Source: Helicostylum pulchrum (Eukaryota; Mucoromycota; Mucoromycetes; Mucorales; Mucoraceae). Taken from it: a DNA stretch of 64,000 bases. Position numbers and translations under genes: made by a program. Positions 22,748 to 35,519 of the stretch are shown piece by piece; the stretch's first letter is position 1, and the number at the start of each line of letters is the position of its first letter. The stretch spans positions 310,001 through 374,000 of the forward strand of contig JAIXMO010000019.1 in the NCBI GenBank assembly GCA_025677825.1, in the 5' to 3' direction. The notes below the pieces were generated by a model. That model was not told where the DNA came from, made no database searches, and worked only from the letters and a program-made list of their open reading frames with translations.

Positions 22748-23075
22748 TGATAACTTTTTTTCTCTTTTCTTTTTGACAACACTAACTTTTTAATTACTCT
22801 TTCCTCGTCAACAATAATTAATTTGAACATCCCATTGTAAGTATTATTCATAACCATTGGTTACATTTCCTTTGAAACTAATATTCTATCGTGTCTCAAA
22901 TAGTTGATTTACCCTCACAGTATACGGATACTCCTGATAAGCATCTTCTGTGAATTAAGTATTTTTGGCATATTTTTATTCAGTGCTGGTCAAGATTTAA
23001 TGAAATAACTGTCGGTGTATGAACCAACCGAAAAAAAAACCTCTTTCTTCCTTTCTTCCTTTTTTTTTTTTTACT
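22748..23075. other. Intergenic, about 330 bp
   Basis: Spacer before TTI2, ending in a CT/T-rich run directly before the ATG at 23076. No gene seen. Confidence 0.4.
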
Positions 23076-24421
23076 ATGCAAGCGTTTACAGATACATACT
23101 GTACATGTCCAGTTGAAGGTGATAGATCCAAACATATCGTAGAAACACACATAAAAGATATCTTGGTCAATACTTTACAACCTGTCTTTCAAAAGCAAAC
23201 GCAAATACATCCTACATTATCGAGACGTCCTGAACCAAAGTATCGCGCTGCTCACGAAAGTGAATTACATGAAAACCAACGATGGAAAGCAGAAAACTAT
23301 GTAGATGTTATGTATTGGCTTGTGAAGGAAATCTCTGTAAGCGATCCTTTTTTTAAAAGGTTTTTAAAAGGAATTGTTCGACAATTCTAAACTCACTTTT
23401 TTTTTACATTACTGTCAGAGCAATGATCTGAAAGAGAACTTACACTTGATCCTTCCACCTGTATTAATTATACTTGACGATTACGATATAGAGTACAAGG
23501 AGGAAGGAGTAAAGATGGTTCACTATATAGTTAATAAATTAGATTCTGAACAGACCAGCAGAATGGGTTTAGATAGCTTATTTTTCGAGGTATAGACTTA
23601 TATATTTTAATATATGAATATACATTAAATCATTTATACATTTTACAAATAGTCATTGTTTAGTTGTTTACTTCGATTATCGCAAGACCGAGAAGAACCA
23701 TTAGTAAAGGTAGCTTATCCATGTATACTTGATTTAATTGCTTCTGTAAAGGACCAACGTAAACGATCCGATCTATACGAACGAATCTTAAAAGATGGTA
23801 TTGTCACTGGTTATTTATACGCCGGACAAAAGATTTTGTTTTTACCCATCTTGCTAAGACCTATCGTCACTTTATATAACCAATTGGGGTCAATTGGTGT
23901 GCAGTATTTAAAAGCAATTATACCCATGCTTTGTGATTCCATGGCAATGATATCAAGTGATAATAAAGCGATTCAAGGGATAAATCTGGCTGCTGCTGAA
24001 TCACTGATTGTTGTTATCAAAAAGTGTTGGCCTAGGTAATAGATACACCTAAATGTTGTTGTTGTTTTTTACTGATATAGTGTATGATTAGAATACCAGA
24101 ATATAAAGGATTGATTATGAAGTCAATAGCGAAAACATGGGCTTATTATTACGAGAGCAATGGTAAATAAAATACTATAAAAAAATAAGGATATAGGGTA
24201 TTAACAGTGTTGATAAAATAGATACAAAAATGTGTGATACTTTAAAGCAATTATGTATAGTATTTGAAGCGGCTTGTCAAGGACAAGAAAAAGTAAGCTT
24301 AAAACTATTTCGTTTTTTTTAAAAAAAAATTTCTGGTTACTAATTCGTCCTAAATACATAGATGGATAAAGAAGCATTATTGAATTACAATACACAAGTG
24401 TACGAAGCACTTTTTTCTTGA
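23076..24421 (+). CDS. TTI2: TELO2-interacting protein 2 (TTT complex subunit)
   Basis: Exons: 23076-23336, 23419-23589, 23653-24035, 24092-24162, about 24208-24292, 24362-24421. Diagnostic similarity to TTI2 lies in LILPPVLIILDDYDIEYKEE with VKMVHYIVNKL, then LRPIVTLYNQLGSIGVQYLK and KKCWPRIPEYKGL. Family role: with TELO2 and TTI1 it forms the TTT complex, which helps HSP90 fold PIKK kinases (TOR, ATM, ATR). At the fourth intron the frame does not join by canonical GT-AG: the donor leaves one base, whereas the downstream exon (KIDTKMCDTLKQLC) needs zero or two. This could be an unseen site, a sequence error or a real frameshift. Confidence 0.8.
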
Positions 24422-24483
24422 AAATAAATATATAGTATTTATTGTTTGTATATACATTCTAAGTTTTTTTTTTTGTCTATATT

Positions 24484-25871
24484 CTAATGATCTTTTGTGT
24501 GTTGTTCAGGAATGACTAAACATTGAATACCAAGGTAGGTACAAATGCTATCAATGACAAGTACAGCCCAACGAAGGTACAACACGAGGGCTAAAAAGAA
24601 ATAGCCAACGATATAAATGTATTCGGTTTCAGCTGTAAAGATGGGCTCACTAAATAGCAGTTGAGTTAGTAAAAAAAAACGTATACGTATATCAAATAAA
24701 GATAAACTTACATGGATGTATAGATGGGTAAATTGGTAATGAAAGCACCAAGTACCAATGGAATTAATAAGCCAGTAGGCATAGGTGATTCAGACTTGGT
24801 AAGATGAGCTAAAATAATCTTAGAACAAATACGGCCGAATACAATACCAATAGCAAGTAAATAGATGGCAAAATGTTCGTTTGAGAGAATATAGGAATAA
24901 GGAGAAGTGATCCATAAGTAATAAGAGGCAACATAGACTACGATAGCCCAGTTATCCCAAATCATAGATCGAATGTAAGGTTTGTTGTTAGCACGACAAG
25001 CTTTGTACATGGCATAGAAACTACAAAATAGATTAATGTCAGTTTTACAGTGGTACAGATTGAAAAAAGGAAACATCTTACCAAACAGGAACATGAGTGA
25101 ATACAAACATAATGGCAATAAACCACATGTAAATATCAATCCAAGTAGCATTCTCTAAAAGAGTTGGCAAATCATTAAAGCTAGCATTAACAGGAGCTTG
25201 CCAGACTTGAGGACCATAGATACCAGAAATAATATACATGATACATAATATACAAACACCTTCGGTAGGTACATTTAAGTAACCAAGGTATAAAGTTCCA
25301 GTATGATACTCTTCAATAGTAGATAAGTAAAACCCGATGGTGGCAATAGCATAAATAACAACACCGTATTTGGTGTGACCTAAACCGAGAGCAGACGTTT
25401 GAATAATAGCGCCGAACGAGCAGTTGATAGCATCACAACCATGATCAAACAGTTCGCCTAAAGGGCTTGATGTACCTGTTCTTCTGGCCTGACGACCATC
25501 TACATTATCAAAAGTAGAATAAAGCCACAAACCTAACGCAAAAGAATAATATATCCAAGCAGGTCCAGCATCAGTTGCTTCCATAGTAGGGTTGTAAATA
25601 AACACAAGAATAACGTTAAAAATCATAAAAAATAAACCTGTCAAAGTAATAAGGTTGGGTCTACAAAATAAAAATAGTTGAGCCTGGTTATATTTTTACC
25701 AACTATAAATATAAACATATACTTTACGCCATATTCAAAGGGAACAACTTTACTGCTACATCCCAGTAATGTCGAAGTACATATTTTGTTAAAAGAGATC
25801 GATCAATACTGGAGTACTTGTAAAGTTTCAAGTTATCCAACTGCTGGTCTGTCAGTACAGAAGAAGTCATT
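24484..25871 (-). CDS. CPT1: Choline/ethanolamine phosphotransferase (CDP-alcohol phosphatidyltransferase)
   Basis: Exons (minus): 25871-25738, 25660-25082, 25020-24712, 24649-24484, for 395 residues. The CDP-alcohol signature DGxxAR(x8)Gx3Dx3D is complete: VDGRQARRTGTSSPLGELFD then HGCD. About eight to ten membrane helices follow (for example LTGLFFMIFNVILVFIY, IYAIATIGFYLS, WAIVVYVASYYLWI, YFFLALVLYLRWAVLV). Role: transfers phosphocholine or phosphoethanolamine from the CDP donor to diacylglycerol in the ER/Golgi. Sequence alone does not separate CPT1 from EPT1. The start could also be the ATG 15 nt upstream (25886, MDCNVMTSS). It converges with TTI2, leaving only 62 bp between stops. Confidence 0.93.
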
Positions 25872-26019
25872 ACGTTACAATCCATATAGAATGTAATAAA
25901 AAAAAAAGATGACTCGAAGTAAAAAAATAAAAAACAGGGATTACTTTTTGTTTGACAAGTATCCTTTTTCATTGGTTGAAGAATAGTTCTTCCACCGGAA
26001 CCGAAATAGTTTATTTTTA

Positions 26020-27520
26020 TTAAAGAACAGCAAGCATATCTTGTACATTGGAGAACTTTTCTCTAGGTTTGCCCAACTTTTTACCCATATCAAATTCAGC
26101 AGCTTCAATTTTTTTCCAATCTTTATAGGAAATTGGTTGAACATGACGTTCTTGTAATAATTCTGTAATGTCATTATGTGTAGGCTTCAGCATTGGTTTA
26201 CCGTTTTTCAAATCATCAACGATGGTATCAGCCGTTTCGTAAGCGTCTGTCATGGTAGTAACAATAACACCTGTAGGTCCACGTTTAAGCCAACCCGAAG
26301 TATACATACCATCTAATTCTTTATCATCTTGTACGATCTTTCCAAACTTATTAGGTACGCGACCTTGACGAGTATCAAATGGAATGCCTTCAATTGGCAC
26401 ACTCTTATACCCAATACTAGTCAAGATAACCCCACACTCTTGGCTCTCATACTCTCCTGTGCCCACTGCCTTTCTTTGATCCAAAGGACCTTCTAATCTA
26501 TTAATTTCATACATAATACCCTTGACTCTATTTTCGTCGGCATGCTTTAACACTTCAACAGGACTACGTAAAAATTGTGCGGTCCAAGATTTATCTGCTA
26601 CCTTGGTTGGGGATCCCTTTTCCAATAAAGACATCAATCTCTTTAAAGGTCTATTTTTGCTAATTATTGCTTGTGATTCAGCAATCTCTTTTTTGATATA
26701 ATCCATATTGGCATTGAATTTTACACCTGGTAATGCCATTTGTTCTCTTAATTCCTTTGATGTAAAAGACACCTGTATTTTTTTTTAGTAAAAAAAAAAG
26801 AGATGATTTACATTGATTACTAATACATTACTTGAACTGGTCCTCTACGTCCGACAACATGTACATGCTTAATTCTACTCTTTGAAAGCGTTTCCAAAGC
26901 ATATTCGGTGATATCTGTCTTTCGTAACTGATCAATAGGGCTTAATAAAATACGAGCGATATCCAAAGCAACATTGCCCTGCCCAACCACCACTGCCGTA
27001 TCAGTATCATCCAAAGGCAATTGAAGGCTTCTATAACCGGGATGTCCATTATACCAACCCACAAAGCTTCTAGCCGACTCTACACCATATGTATTTTCAC
27101 CTAAGATACCCATTTTTCTATCCTCACTTGCACCGTACGACAACAAGACAGCGTCAAAGTTATTTTGAAGTTCCTTAATACTTATGTTTTTACCGATTGT
27201 GACATTACCCAAAAATCTGAATCTGTCATCCTCTGCTACTCTATCAAATGTAGACATGACATTCTATCATTTAACATTAGTTTCGAAGTAGGTTTCAATT
27301 ATAATAATAGTAATAAAAATAATAAAAATACCTTGACTTCGGGGTGATCAGGAGCTACGCCAAAACGAACAAGACCATGAGGTACAGGTAAACTATCAAA
27401 CATATCAATAGTTGTGTTTGGCCATTCTTTAAGTAAGCGATGAGCTGTATAGAAGCCAGCAGGTCCACTACCGACGATAGCTAGTCTAAAAGGTGCTGAT
27501 ACTTTTGTAAGAAGTGACAT
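26020..27520 (-). CDS. ARH1: NADPH:adrenodoxin/ferredoxin oxidoreductase, mitochondrial
   Basis: Exons (minus): 27520-27332, 27263-26832, 26772-26020, for 457 residues. The FAD-binding motif AIVGSGPAGFYTAHRLL is near the N-terminus, with VPHGLVRFGVAPDHPEVK. The NADPH motif VVVGQGNVALDIARILL and HVVGRRGP come next, and the C-terminal block GWLKRGPTGVIVTTMTDA completes the FDXR fold. Role: passes electrons from NADPH to mitochondrial ferredoxin for Fe-S cluster and heme A synthesis. The presequence is short (MSLLTKVSAPFR). Confidence 0.97.
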
Positions 27521-28404
27521 GTTGACAAAAGAAAAAAAGAAGTAAAATAATGGGAAAAATTAAATGTCGTACACATTTTTTTTTTTTCGGAAATGGGTGA
27601 TTCCCGTTTTAATATCTGAGAACTAAAGATACCAGATGATGATAAACTTTATCGAGAGTTTTTATCGAATCTATACACGGAAACCAAATATTTCCGGGTT
27701 ACGTATGTGGTAAAATTATATATGGCATTGAAAGTAGAGTTGTTTTTGTACCTATTCCATAAACAAAATATTTTCTCGTAACTAACTAGTTTAAGATGTA
27801 TTACGATTGAAACATTCAGTTAAAGAAATATATTTTCATAGGAAATCGAAATATCACAGTATAAAAATGTTTGGTGAATGGGTATAAGACAAACTAAGAC
27901 GTTAACGTAAATACAATTCTCTGCCTTGCGAAACTCTAGATACGAGTGCTACGAAAGCATAAAATTTATACTGACCTTGATTGCTTATTTGATGAAAATC
28001 TCCTTAAAATGAACCTTTCTCGTAATTACTTTCATCGGCAAGTAGGTATAATCATTCACGGTGTACAGTTTTTATTAAAAAAAAAGAGTTTATATAGTGT
28101 ATAATTCCATTACCTTTAGTAATTAGTGAAGATAATTTTTCTAGAAGAAAAAAAAACTATTGTTCATGCCAAATTACACTTGTAACAACATATAAATCCT
28201 TTCTATATCTTATTATATATCTTAAGCACAATTCGTAACCATTAAGTGAGTTATTGTGTGCTTAATCGGCTCTTAATTGGCTTGAATATCTTGAACCTAC
28301 TTACTGTAAAGATGAAACGAATCGGGGGGTGGTTAGGGAGTTTTAATTACAGTTCAGAAAAAAAAAAGTTTTTTTATTTTTTTCTTTCTTTATATCAATT
28401 GTAA
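27521..28404. other. Divergent intergenic region between ARH1 and HEL2
   Basis: About 880 bp of AT-rich sequence with no supported gene, presumably holding both promoters. Homopolymer T/A runs occur close to both start codons. Confidence 0.4.
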
Positions 28405-30710
28405 ATGGAAGCGACTTCAATTAAAAAAAACCAAAGATCCCGAAAGACTCCCGCTAAATCGGTACCAAAGAAGGCAGAATCCGAGTCTGAGGACGAAGAG
28501 GAATTGTGTTTTATCTGTACTGAACCAGTTACTACGTTTGCAGTATCCGAATGTGATCATCGTACTTGTCATCGTTGTAGTCTTCGTTTAAGAGCCTTAT
28601 ACGAAACTCGTAACTGTGCTTATTGTAAAGTAAGTTTTTTTTTCTATCGATTTTTATTTATAATTTTATTAATTTTTTTTTTTTTTTTGTTAGGCAGAAC
28701 AAAAAGTAGTTATTTTTACAAAGGAAGAAGAGAAATTGTTCGAGCAATATACAGTTGATGATACCCCTTTTACCGATAAAAAATTAGGTATTCGATTTGA
28801 GACGCAAGAGATGTACAAGGAAGCAATGCACATGTTGGATTTCAATTGCCCTCAAAAAGAGTGCACCGAGTCATTTAAAAATTGGGGTGAATTAAAGCAA
28901 CATGTCAGAAAGATACATAGCTTAAATCTTTGGTAAGTTTTACGGTATTAAAAAAAAGGTTATAGTGTTATATTGAACAATTATTATCCTAGTGATCTAT
29001 GCTCTCGTCATAAAAAGGTCTTTCCCTACGAACAATCACTGTACACATCTGCTCAATTGACAAAACATCACCGAGAAGGCGATAAAGATTTCAACAAGGA
29101 AGACGAAACTGGTTTCACCGGTCACCCCGAATGTGCGTTTTGTAAGATCCGATTCTTTGGCGATGACGAATTATTTGTGCATTGTCGCGATATGCATGAG
29201 CAATGTTTCCTTTGTGTTCGTAACGGTAACCGACATGAATACTATGCCAACTACGAAAGTTTAGAAAACCATTTCAAGAGCGACCATGCCATGTGTCTTT
29301 ATCCACAATGTCTTGAAAAGAAGTTTGTAGTTTTTGATTCTGATATTGATTTAAAAGCACATGAAGTGGAAATACACGGTGAGTCGCTTTCAGGGTTACA
29401 GAGATCAATGCAAACCGACGCTCGTAGATTAGAACTTAATTTTCAATATGATTCGTATCGTAATCAACAACAACAACAAAGATCAAATAACAACAAGAAA
29501 CCGAATAATAATAATAATAATAATAATGATAACACTAATAAAAAGACTAAAAGTAACAAAGCACCTGTTGCTGGTCCTGGTGTCAGTGGTCCTTCCACGC
29601 CAGCGCTCTCTGAAAACGAATTTCCTAGCATGGCATCAGTAGCTGAAGTCTTACCCTCTTTACCTCGTACTGTTCCCGGTGCCAGTAATAAAAAAGGTAA
29701 AGGAAAAGGTTTACAAAAGCCAGCCGGATTTGGTGCACTTTCATCTGCACCCTCTACATCCAGCACTACTGCTACTACTACTCGCAGTACAAGTACTACT
29801 TCTGCCGTTAACCCTACCAGAAATTCGCCTAGTATGGATAGACCTGCTGGAGTTGTAGCAAGCCATGCTTCATTTTTATCCAAAGTAGGAGATATATTAA
29901 AGACCAAGGAAAAGGTAGCTGAATTTAGATCGCTTACAGGAGCCTATAGAAAGAGCAACATCGGTTGTGAAGAATATGTCAATAGTATTGTCAAATTAAC
30001 CAATAACTCTATTGAAAATTCAAGTAAGATCTTCAAGGGAGTAGAAGATTTATTAGACATTGAAGAAAAGAAATGGGAGTTAATTCGTGTTTGGAGAAAT
30101 AAGCAAACAACGGTAAGCTGCTTATATACACATGTATTATACACGCATATCATTTGTGACTGACTTACAATATTAGATGAACCAATTCCCAGCATTGGAT
30201 GTTAGAGAAAAGCTTAAACCAAAAGCTTCTCGCGTTTTAGTGATTAAAGGACCTAAACCAATCAACAACAATAACAAATCAAAAAATGTATGGGATAAAG
30301 TAGCTACAGCGGCTACAGTTGCCACCACTGTAAACAGTAGACCATCCAGCGCCCGATCCTCACCCCAATCCTCTAGACCTAGTTCGCCTAGACCCAGCTC
30401 ACCTAGCTCATCAGGTAACACTTTCCGCTCACCCACCAAGACACCTTGGAGCGGGTCATCCAAGAGTGAAACGACAAAGACAGATAATTTCCCGTCGTTA
30501 AAAGCAAACACATTCCCTTCTTTACCATCTACTTCTCCTAAACATCAAATGATTTTGAATATGCGTCGAACCGCATCTGGTCAACAAATAAATAATGCTT
30601 GGGGAGGTAGTGAAGACGGTAGAGAGTCTGGTGCCGATGAAAGTGATAGCAGTAGCAGCAAAAAGAAGAAAGGTAGAAAGAATAAAGTATTATTTAGAGT
30701 TGGCTTATAA
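28405..30710 (+). CDS. HEL2: RING and C2H2 zinc-finger E3 ubiquitin ligase, HEL2/ZNF598 type
   Basis: Exons: 28405-28629, 28694-28932, 28993-30112, 30177-30710, for 705 residues. After a basic/acidic start, residues about 33-75 form a RING domain (CFICTEP ... CDHRTCHRCSLRLRA ... CAYCK). C2H2 fingers follow (CPQKECTESFKNWGELKQH, CAFCKIRFFGDDELFVHC, CLYPQCLEKKFVVF). The C-terminal half is low complexity, with an Asn run coded by (AAT)n at about 29505-29528 and Ser/Pro-rich parts. Family role: senses collided ribosomes and ubiquitinates 40S proteins to start ribosome-associated quality control. It lies about 100 bp upstream of a NOT1-like gene on the same strand. Confidence 0.93.
29504..29528 (+). 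repeat. (AAT)n in HEL2 coding region
   Basis: About eight AAT units code for an Asn run in the linker of the HEL2-like protein. Confidence 0.85.
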
Positions 30711-30813
30711 TAAATAAAAAAAGCTTAATTTATTACACACGTATATTTTATTTTTTGAAAAACAGGGCGGTTAAAAGAAGAAGAAAAAAATTTTCTTTTT
30801 ATTTTTTTTCTCC

Positions 30814-33504
30814 ATGTATAATAATAAAATGACACCTTCACCTATAATATCAAATTCTAATGAGAGCAAAATGAAGTTGTATGAAATGTTTTCTCAAAAG
30901 CAGTTAGCGCCACCGCCCAATTTGACTCATCCAGCTGTTTCTAATAACTCTAGTAAATAGCAGAAAACGATATATTTTTTATATGTATATGAAAAAAAAA
31001 AACTGACTGTTTATCATGTATAGATCTATTCAACTTTCATACTGGTTTTCAATCAACAGACTTATTTACAACCAAAGTAGAACAAATGTTGATTGAGCTG
31101 GATCGCTTGTTAAAGCAAGCAGGCAATTTACCGTTTTCTTTATTACCACCTCATCATGATATAATTCTTGTCATGCGACAAATACCGTTACTAATCAACC
31201 AAAGTGCGCAACCTACTTTATTAAGATCAGTAGTAGAGAAAGTTATATTTCAATTATACCAGTCTAATACTGGGTTATCCATAGAAGTCTATTGTCGATT
31301 TCTTCAAACATTAATTGAATTATCACCGAATATATCGAAAGAGACTATAAGTTGGATTTTATATTCAGATGATGAGGTAAAAAAGAAACACAAAGGCTTT
31401 GATGGTATATCAATTTTAACTTGATTTTATTAGAGAAAATATAACGTATGGATTGTTACTTCTCTTGTCAAATTTGGTTTAATACCTCTTGAAGAATTCG
31501 ATATTCAATTAGCGAAACAACTAAATAAGGAACACATTGATTTGCAGCTTATTGAATTCACTACAGAGCTATTACAGAACTGTTTATTAACGATGCATCC
31601 TATTACTTTATTGGAAGATCACGTATTAGTCATTAACGCCCTGAAAAGACTACAGACACCAAAGTAATTTTTTTTATATACATGTACACATATGGTAACA
31701 TTATTATTCAACTCTACTATTTTGTTAGAGCTATGGAATTAATTCAGGACTTGAAGAATAGAATGGTTCGCAACTCACAAGATGATACCTTTACACTAAG
31801 ACTTTTATTAGCCGAATGGACTCGTGTTTGTAGACATAGTATGTCAAGTAATGCGCTTTATACTCATTTTGCTGAAAAAGTAAAGTAAACAAAAAATACG
31901 TCAATATGTCAAAAATTACTTACACCTATAATTAGATTCTTTCTACAATCACATGTGATACAGAAAGATTATGTTTCTTTTTCAGACTATGCACTGAGAC
32001 ATGTATTGAATTATATCAACCTTCACGACCTCAATCAATTGACGCATATACAAAACTAGTTGGATATATGGTTCGTTTACAAGAAAACTACACTTCAAAA
32101 ATTACAATGACAACTCATGTTCTTTCTGTGGTTGTCTTGGTGCTGGCTCATCAACATGAAACTTTAAGCACGCAATTTAATCAAAAACCATTTTTAAAGT
32201 TATTAAGTTCTTTATTTATTGAACTAAATCAATCTACAAGTCAAGATAAGGAAACGAATACCAGCTTTATTACTGTTTATAGGTAACATTTTATACATAT
32301 ATATCGCTTTTTTTTTCTTTAACTAATTTGGAAACAGTAATACGTTATATACGCTTGAACCGCGCCATTTCTCTGGATTTGCTTTTTCTTGGTTACAATT
32401 ATTCTCTCATCGACTTTACTTGCCATTATTATTATCACAAGAGACTCAACATAATGGCTGGACCATCTGTTTTAAACTTATGAAAGCACACTTGTTATTT
32501 TTAAAGACCTTATTACAACAAAGAGGATATCAAGGGCGTCAGTTAGGCCCCAGCGAAAAAGCATTTTATCAAGGCACCCTAAGATTTTTAGTAGTTATGT
32601 TGCATGACTATCCAGAATTCTTGTGTGAACATTATTTATCGTTTATTCAATTATTACCATCCGAATGTATTCAATTACGAAACGTTATTTTAAGTTCATT
32701 TCCCAGAGATATGATCTTGCCTGACCCATTTACAACCACATTGGGTTATATGGCTATGACAAGCCTGCCGCCTAGATTATTTATTGATGAAGATGCTTAT
32801 TATTCATTGGAAGAAGATCAAGAGGATGTATTTCAATTAAAAGAGTTGGATAGTTATTTGACATCTGGCAAATTAACTTCAGTTATTATCAATGGAGTGA
32901 TGCATTATATTAAAAATGATCAGGATCAGTACGATCTAGAGAAAATACAACAATTAGCATTCTATGTAGGAACTAAAGCGAAATTAGATACAACCCAATC
33001 ATTATCCGAAAACCCTGCCATTCAAATCTATAAGCACCTGTTATCTCATTTACCCACAAGTCACGAACGTTATTTATTAGTCAATGCTATTGTGGATCAT
33101 TTACGGTATCCTAATAGCCATACTTATTTCTTTAGCATGACTTTGTTGCATTTGTTTAGTACTCAAACTGAATTTATCAAAGAATTGATTACTAGGTAAG
33201 CTAAATACTATACGCTACTTGAATTTTCTCCTTAGTTAAAAAAAAAATGTATAGGGTCTTGTTGGAAAGATTAATTGTCAATCGCCCTCATCCTTGGGGT
33301 TTGTTAACTACCTTTATTCAGTTAATTAAAGAACCCCATTTCACAGACCATGAATTTATTCAATGCTCTATGCTTCATTCTGCGGATATCAAGCGATTAT
33401 TTGAAAATGTATTAAAGTAAGTTATTTATTACTATTATACGTATATTTGACTTGTATTTAAACCAAATCGAATATATTTCAGGTCAACACAACAATTATC
33501 CTGA
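30814..33504 (+). CDS. CDC39: Short NOT1 (CCR4-NOT scaffold) protein: connector plus C-terminal NOT1 domain only
   Basis: Exons: 30814-30952, 31024-31376, 31434-31663, 31729-31884, 31986-32282, 32338-33195, 33255-33416, 33483-33504, for 738 residues. An early block reads [16 protein letters not shown] with [20 protein letters not shown] and [16 protein letters not shown]. The NOT1 C-terminal domain is clear: [66 protein letters not shown] and [20 protein letters not shown]. Known NOT1 proteins exceed about 1,800 residues. The MIF4G (CAF1-binding) and other upstream domains have no room here, because HEL2 ends at 30710. The retained part binds NOT2/NOT3/NOT5 in known complexes. It is a split gene, a paralogue or a truncated copy. 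Confidence 0.9.
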
Positions 33505-33577
33505 AAAAAGAAACACGGTTATTCCGCTTTCTACATAAATTCATTTTTATACATTTATAAAAAAAATAAATTTTTAT

Positions 33578-34420
33578 TTATTTCACCACCTTTCTCTTAA
33601 CAATAAAGAGACGCATTCCTTGCCTTGTATACCCTTCTCTTTTAGGGTCTTCCATAACTTCAACAAACTCAAACTTCTTTTTGGCCAATTGAAAAAATCG
33701 CTTATCAGCATTTCTTCGTTTACGGTAAGCCAAGTAAATGATGGTTTTCTCATTCGTGGTTAATGAAAGAAACGTATCAACTAATACAGGAAACGCTTCT
33801 TCGTGATAAACACAATCGGATGCTAATATCACATCAGCGTTTGATAATTCTGGCTGTTCAATTTTCTCCCCCCTAATTCATAATGCGTCAGATATAATAT
33901 ATGTATACACACGTTAGAGTTTCTACTTACCAGTTCAAAACTTTTGCTTTTACTAACGCATCTAGATGATTTAATTTTATATTTTCTTGCATCAAATTCA
34001 TCATGTTTCTGGTATATGTGTATATATTTTACAAGTAAGAAAATATAACAAATATAACAAGTTTAAAAAAATAAATAAAAAAATAGATGATTACATTTGA
34101 TCTGTAATAACCATTTGTTTAATGTCGGGACATAACTTTGCAACAGCTAATCCAACAAGGCCAGTACCGGCACCAATCTCAACAATGGTTTGGTCCTTAA
34201 ATAAAGCATGTTGAGATTGCTCACGCTTCCAAGCTAAATACTCAAGTATGATTTGAGTACATTCCCAGATCTTACCACCGCAACCACTACTGAGATCTTG
34301 AGATAGTAAAATAGGCTCCGTTAAACCTTGTATCTCTATTTTGCCAATATGCGCTGTTACTTCTTGTTCTCGTTGTTCAAAATCGCCATATTCGGCAAGG
34401 TCGGTATTTTTTGTGTTCAT
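33578..34420 (-). CDS. METTL21-family protein-lysine methyltransferase
   Basis: Exons (minus): 34420-34095, 34008-33931, 33872-33578, for 232 residues. SAM-binding motif I is VEIGAGTGLVGLAVAKLCPD. It is preceded by the family's GGKIWECTQIILEYL (usually 'G..xW..a..L..yl'). The substrate-side motif is ADVILASDCVYHEEAFPVLV (DxxY type). The C-terminus (YRKRRNADKRFFQLAKKKFE) resembles the VCP-lysine methyltransferase METTL21D and yeast Efm6. Members methylate single lysines on chaperones or elongation factors; which target this one uses is not readable. It converges with the NOT1-like gene. Confidence 0.85.
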
Positions 34421-35012
34421 TCTAAATAGATAAAAAAAAGTAAGAAGTTTTTTTCTTTCCTTTTTTTTTCCTTTTTTTTTGCGTTTTTATAAAGGAAAAA
34501 TTGTATTCCCGGTAAAGTTTTTCAGCCACCATGAACAACTTTTGGTTCACGTAAGAATGCACAGAGAAAAAGACCGTCGGAGGCATTTGTAACCATTATT
34601 GATTACGACAAAGTAATATGCCTAATACACCAATTCTTTCCGCAGGGATAAATCAAACTGTCAAATTTGAATATCAAATTTATTGAACAGAACAATGTCT
34701 TTTTTTAGAGGACAAAGCAGTCCTTTGTGCTTCTAAAGTGGGGGGACAGGAGAGAGGGGAGGATCGATAATAGATTTAAAATGGGATTTTTTTTTTACTT
34801 TTTTACTTTTTGCATAAATTTGACATTTATTAATAAGGAGAAGGGCATAAGCGGGAATGTAAGAGGGAAAATAAATCTATAGCATTACATAATGAAAAGA
34901 ATGAGAAACGACTACCAAGGTTTTTTTTATATCATATGTACGTATATATAGGGCAATAATTATAGCGATAGGAAAAAAAAGGAGAGAAAGAGAAAAAGAA
35001 AAAAAGAAAATG

Positions 35013-35171
35013 TTATAAGGAATGTAATGAAGGTGGTTTGCTAATACAACAACAACACATATACTTTTGAACAAACGATTTGAAACGTAAAGTCACGAAT
35101 TGATTTGTAGGTGGTGTTGGTGGAGGTCGAGGTGGTCTAGGGTTTTGAGGACGAGGTTTTCTAAAGTTCAT
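35013..35171 (-). CDS. Possible 52-residue Pro-rich, Cys4-containing peptide
   Basis: An unspliced minus-strand frame starts MNFRKPRPQNPRPPRPPPTP and ends ...KYMCCCCISKPPSLHSL. The Pro/Arg-rich head and CCCC cluster near the C-terminus are not expected from random AT-rich DNA. The Cys cluster could be palmitoylated or bind metal, which is inference only. I recognise no family. Confidence 0.35.
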   Translation of the reverse strand: MNFRKPRPQNPRPPRPPPTPPTNQFVTLRFKSFVQKYMCCCCISKPPSLHSL

Positions 35172-35484
35172 ATTAAAGAAAATAATCTAAAAACATTGTA
35201 CATTAGTTTTTTTGTATTAGTTTGACGTTTAAAACGTACCAAGGTAAAGAAATAAAAAAGTATATTTAACAATGTGCAGTAATGTTTGATCACTCTAATC
35301 TAGATATAGATAATGCAGTAATATAGTTGTTGTCTGTGTATATGTAAAAAAAAGATCAACAAAGGGTTTCTTTTTTTGATTGAAACAAATAAAAATATAT
35401 GTTTATATTATATCACAAACAAAGTAAAAAAATGTTGATCATATAAGAAAAAGACGGGTTCAAGGGAAATTTGAAATAAATACC

Positions 35485-35519
<35 letters not shown>

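Noticed and set aside
29464..29907. 147-codon minus-strand frame opposite HEL2
   Set aside because: It mirrors the low-complexity Asn/Ser/Thr-rich coding region and gives Leu/Val repeats; HEL2 in the plus sense has domain support.
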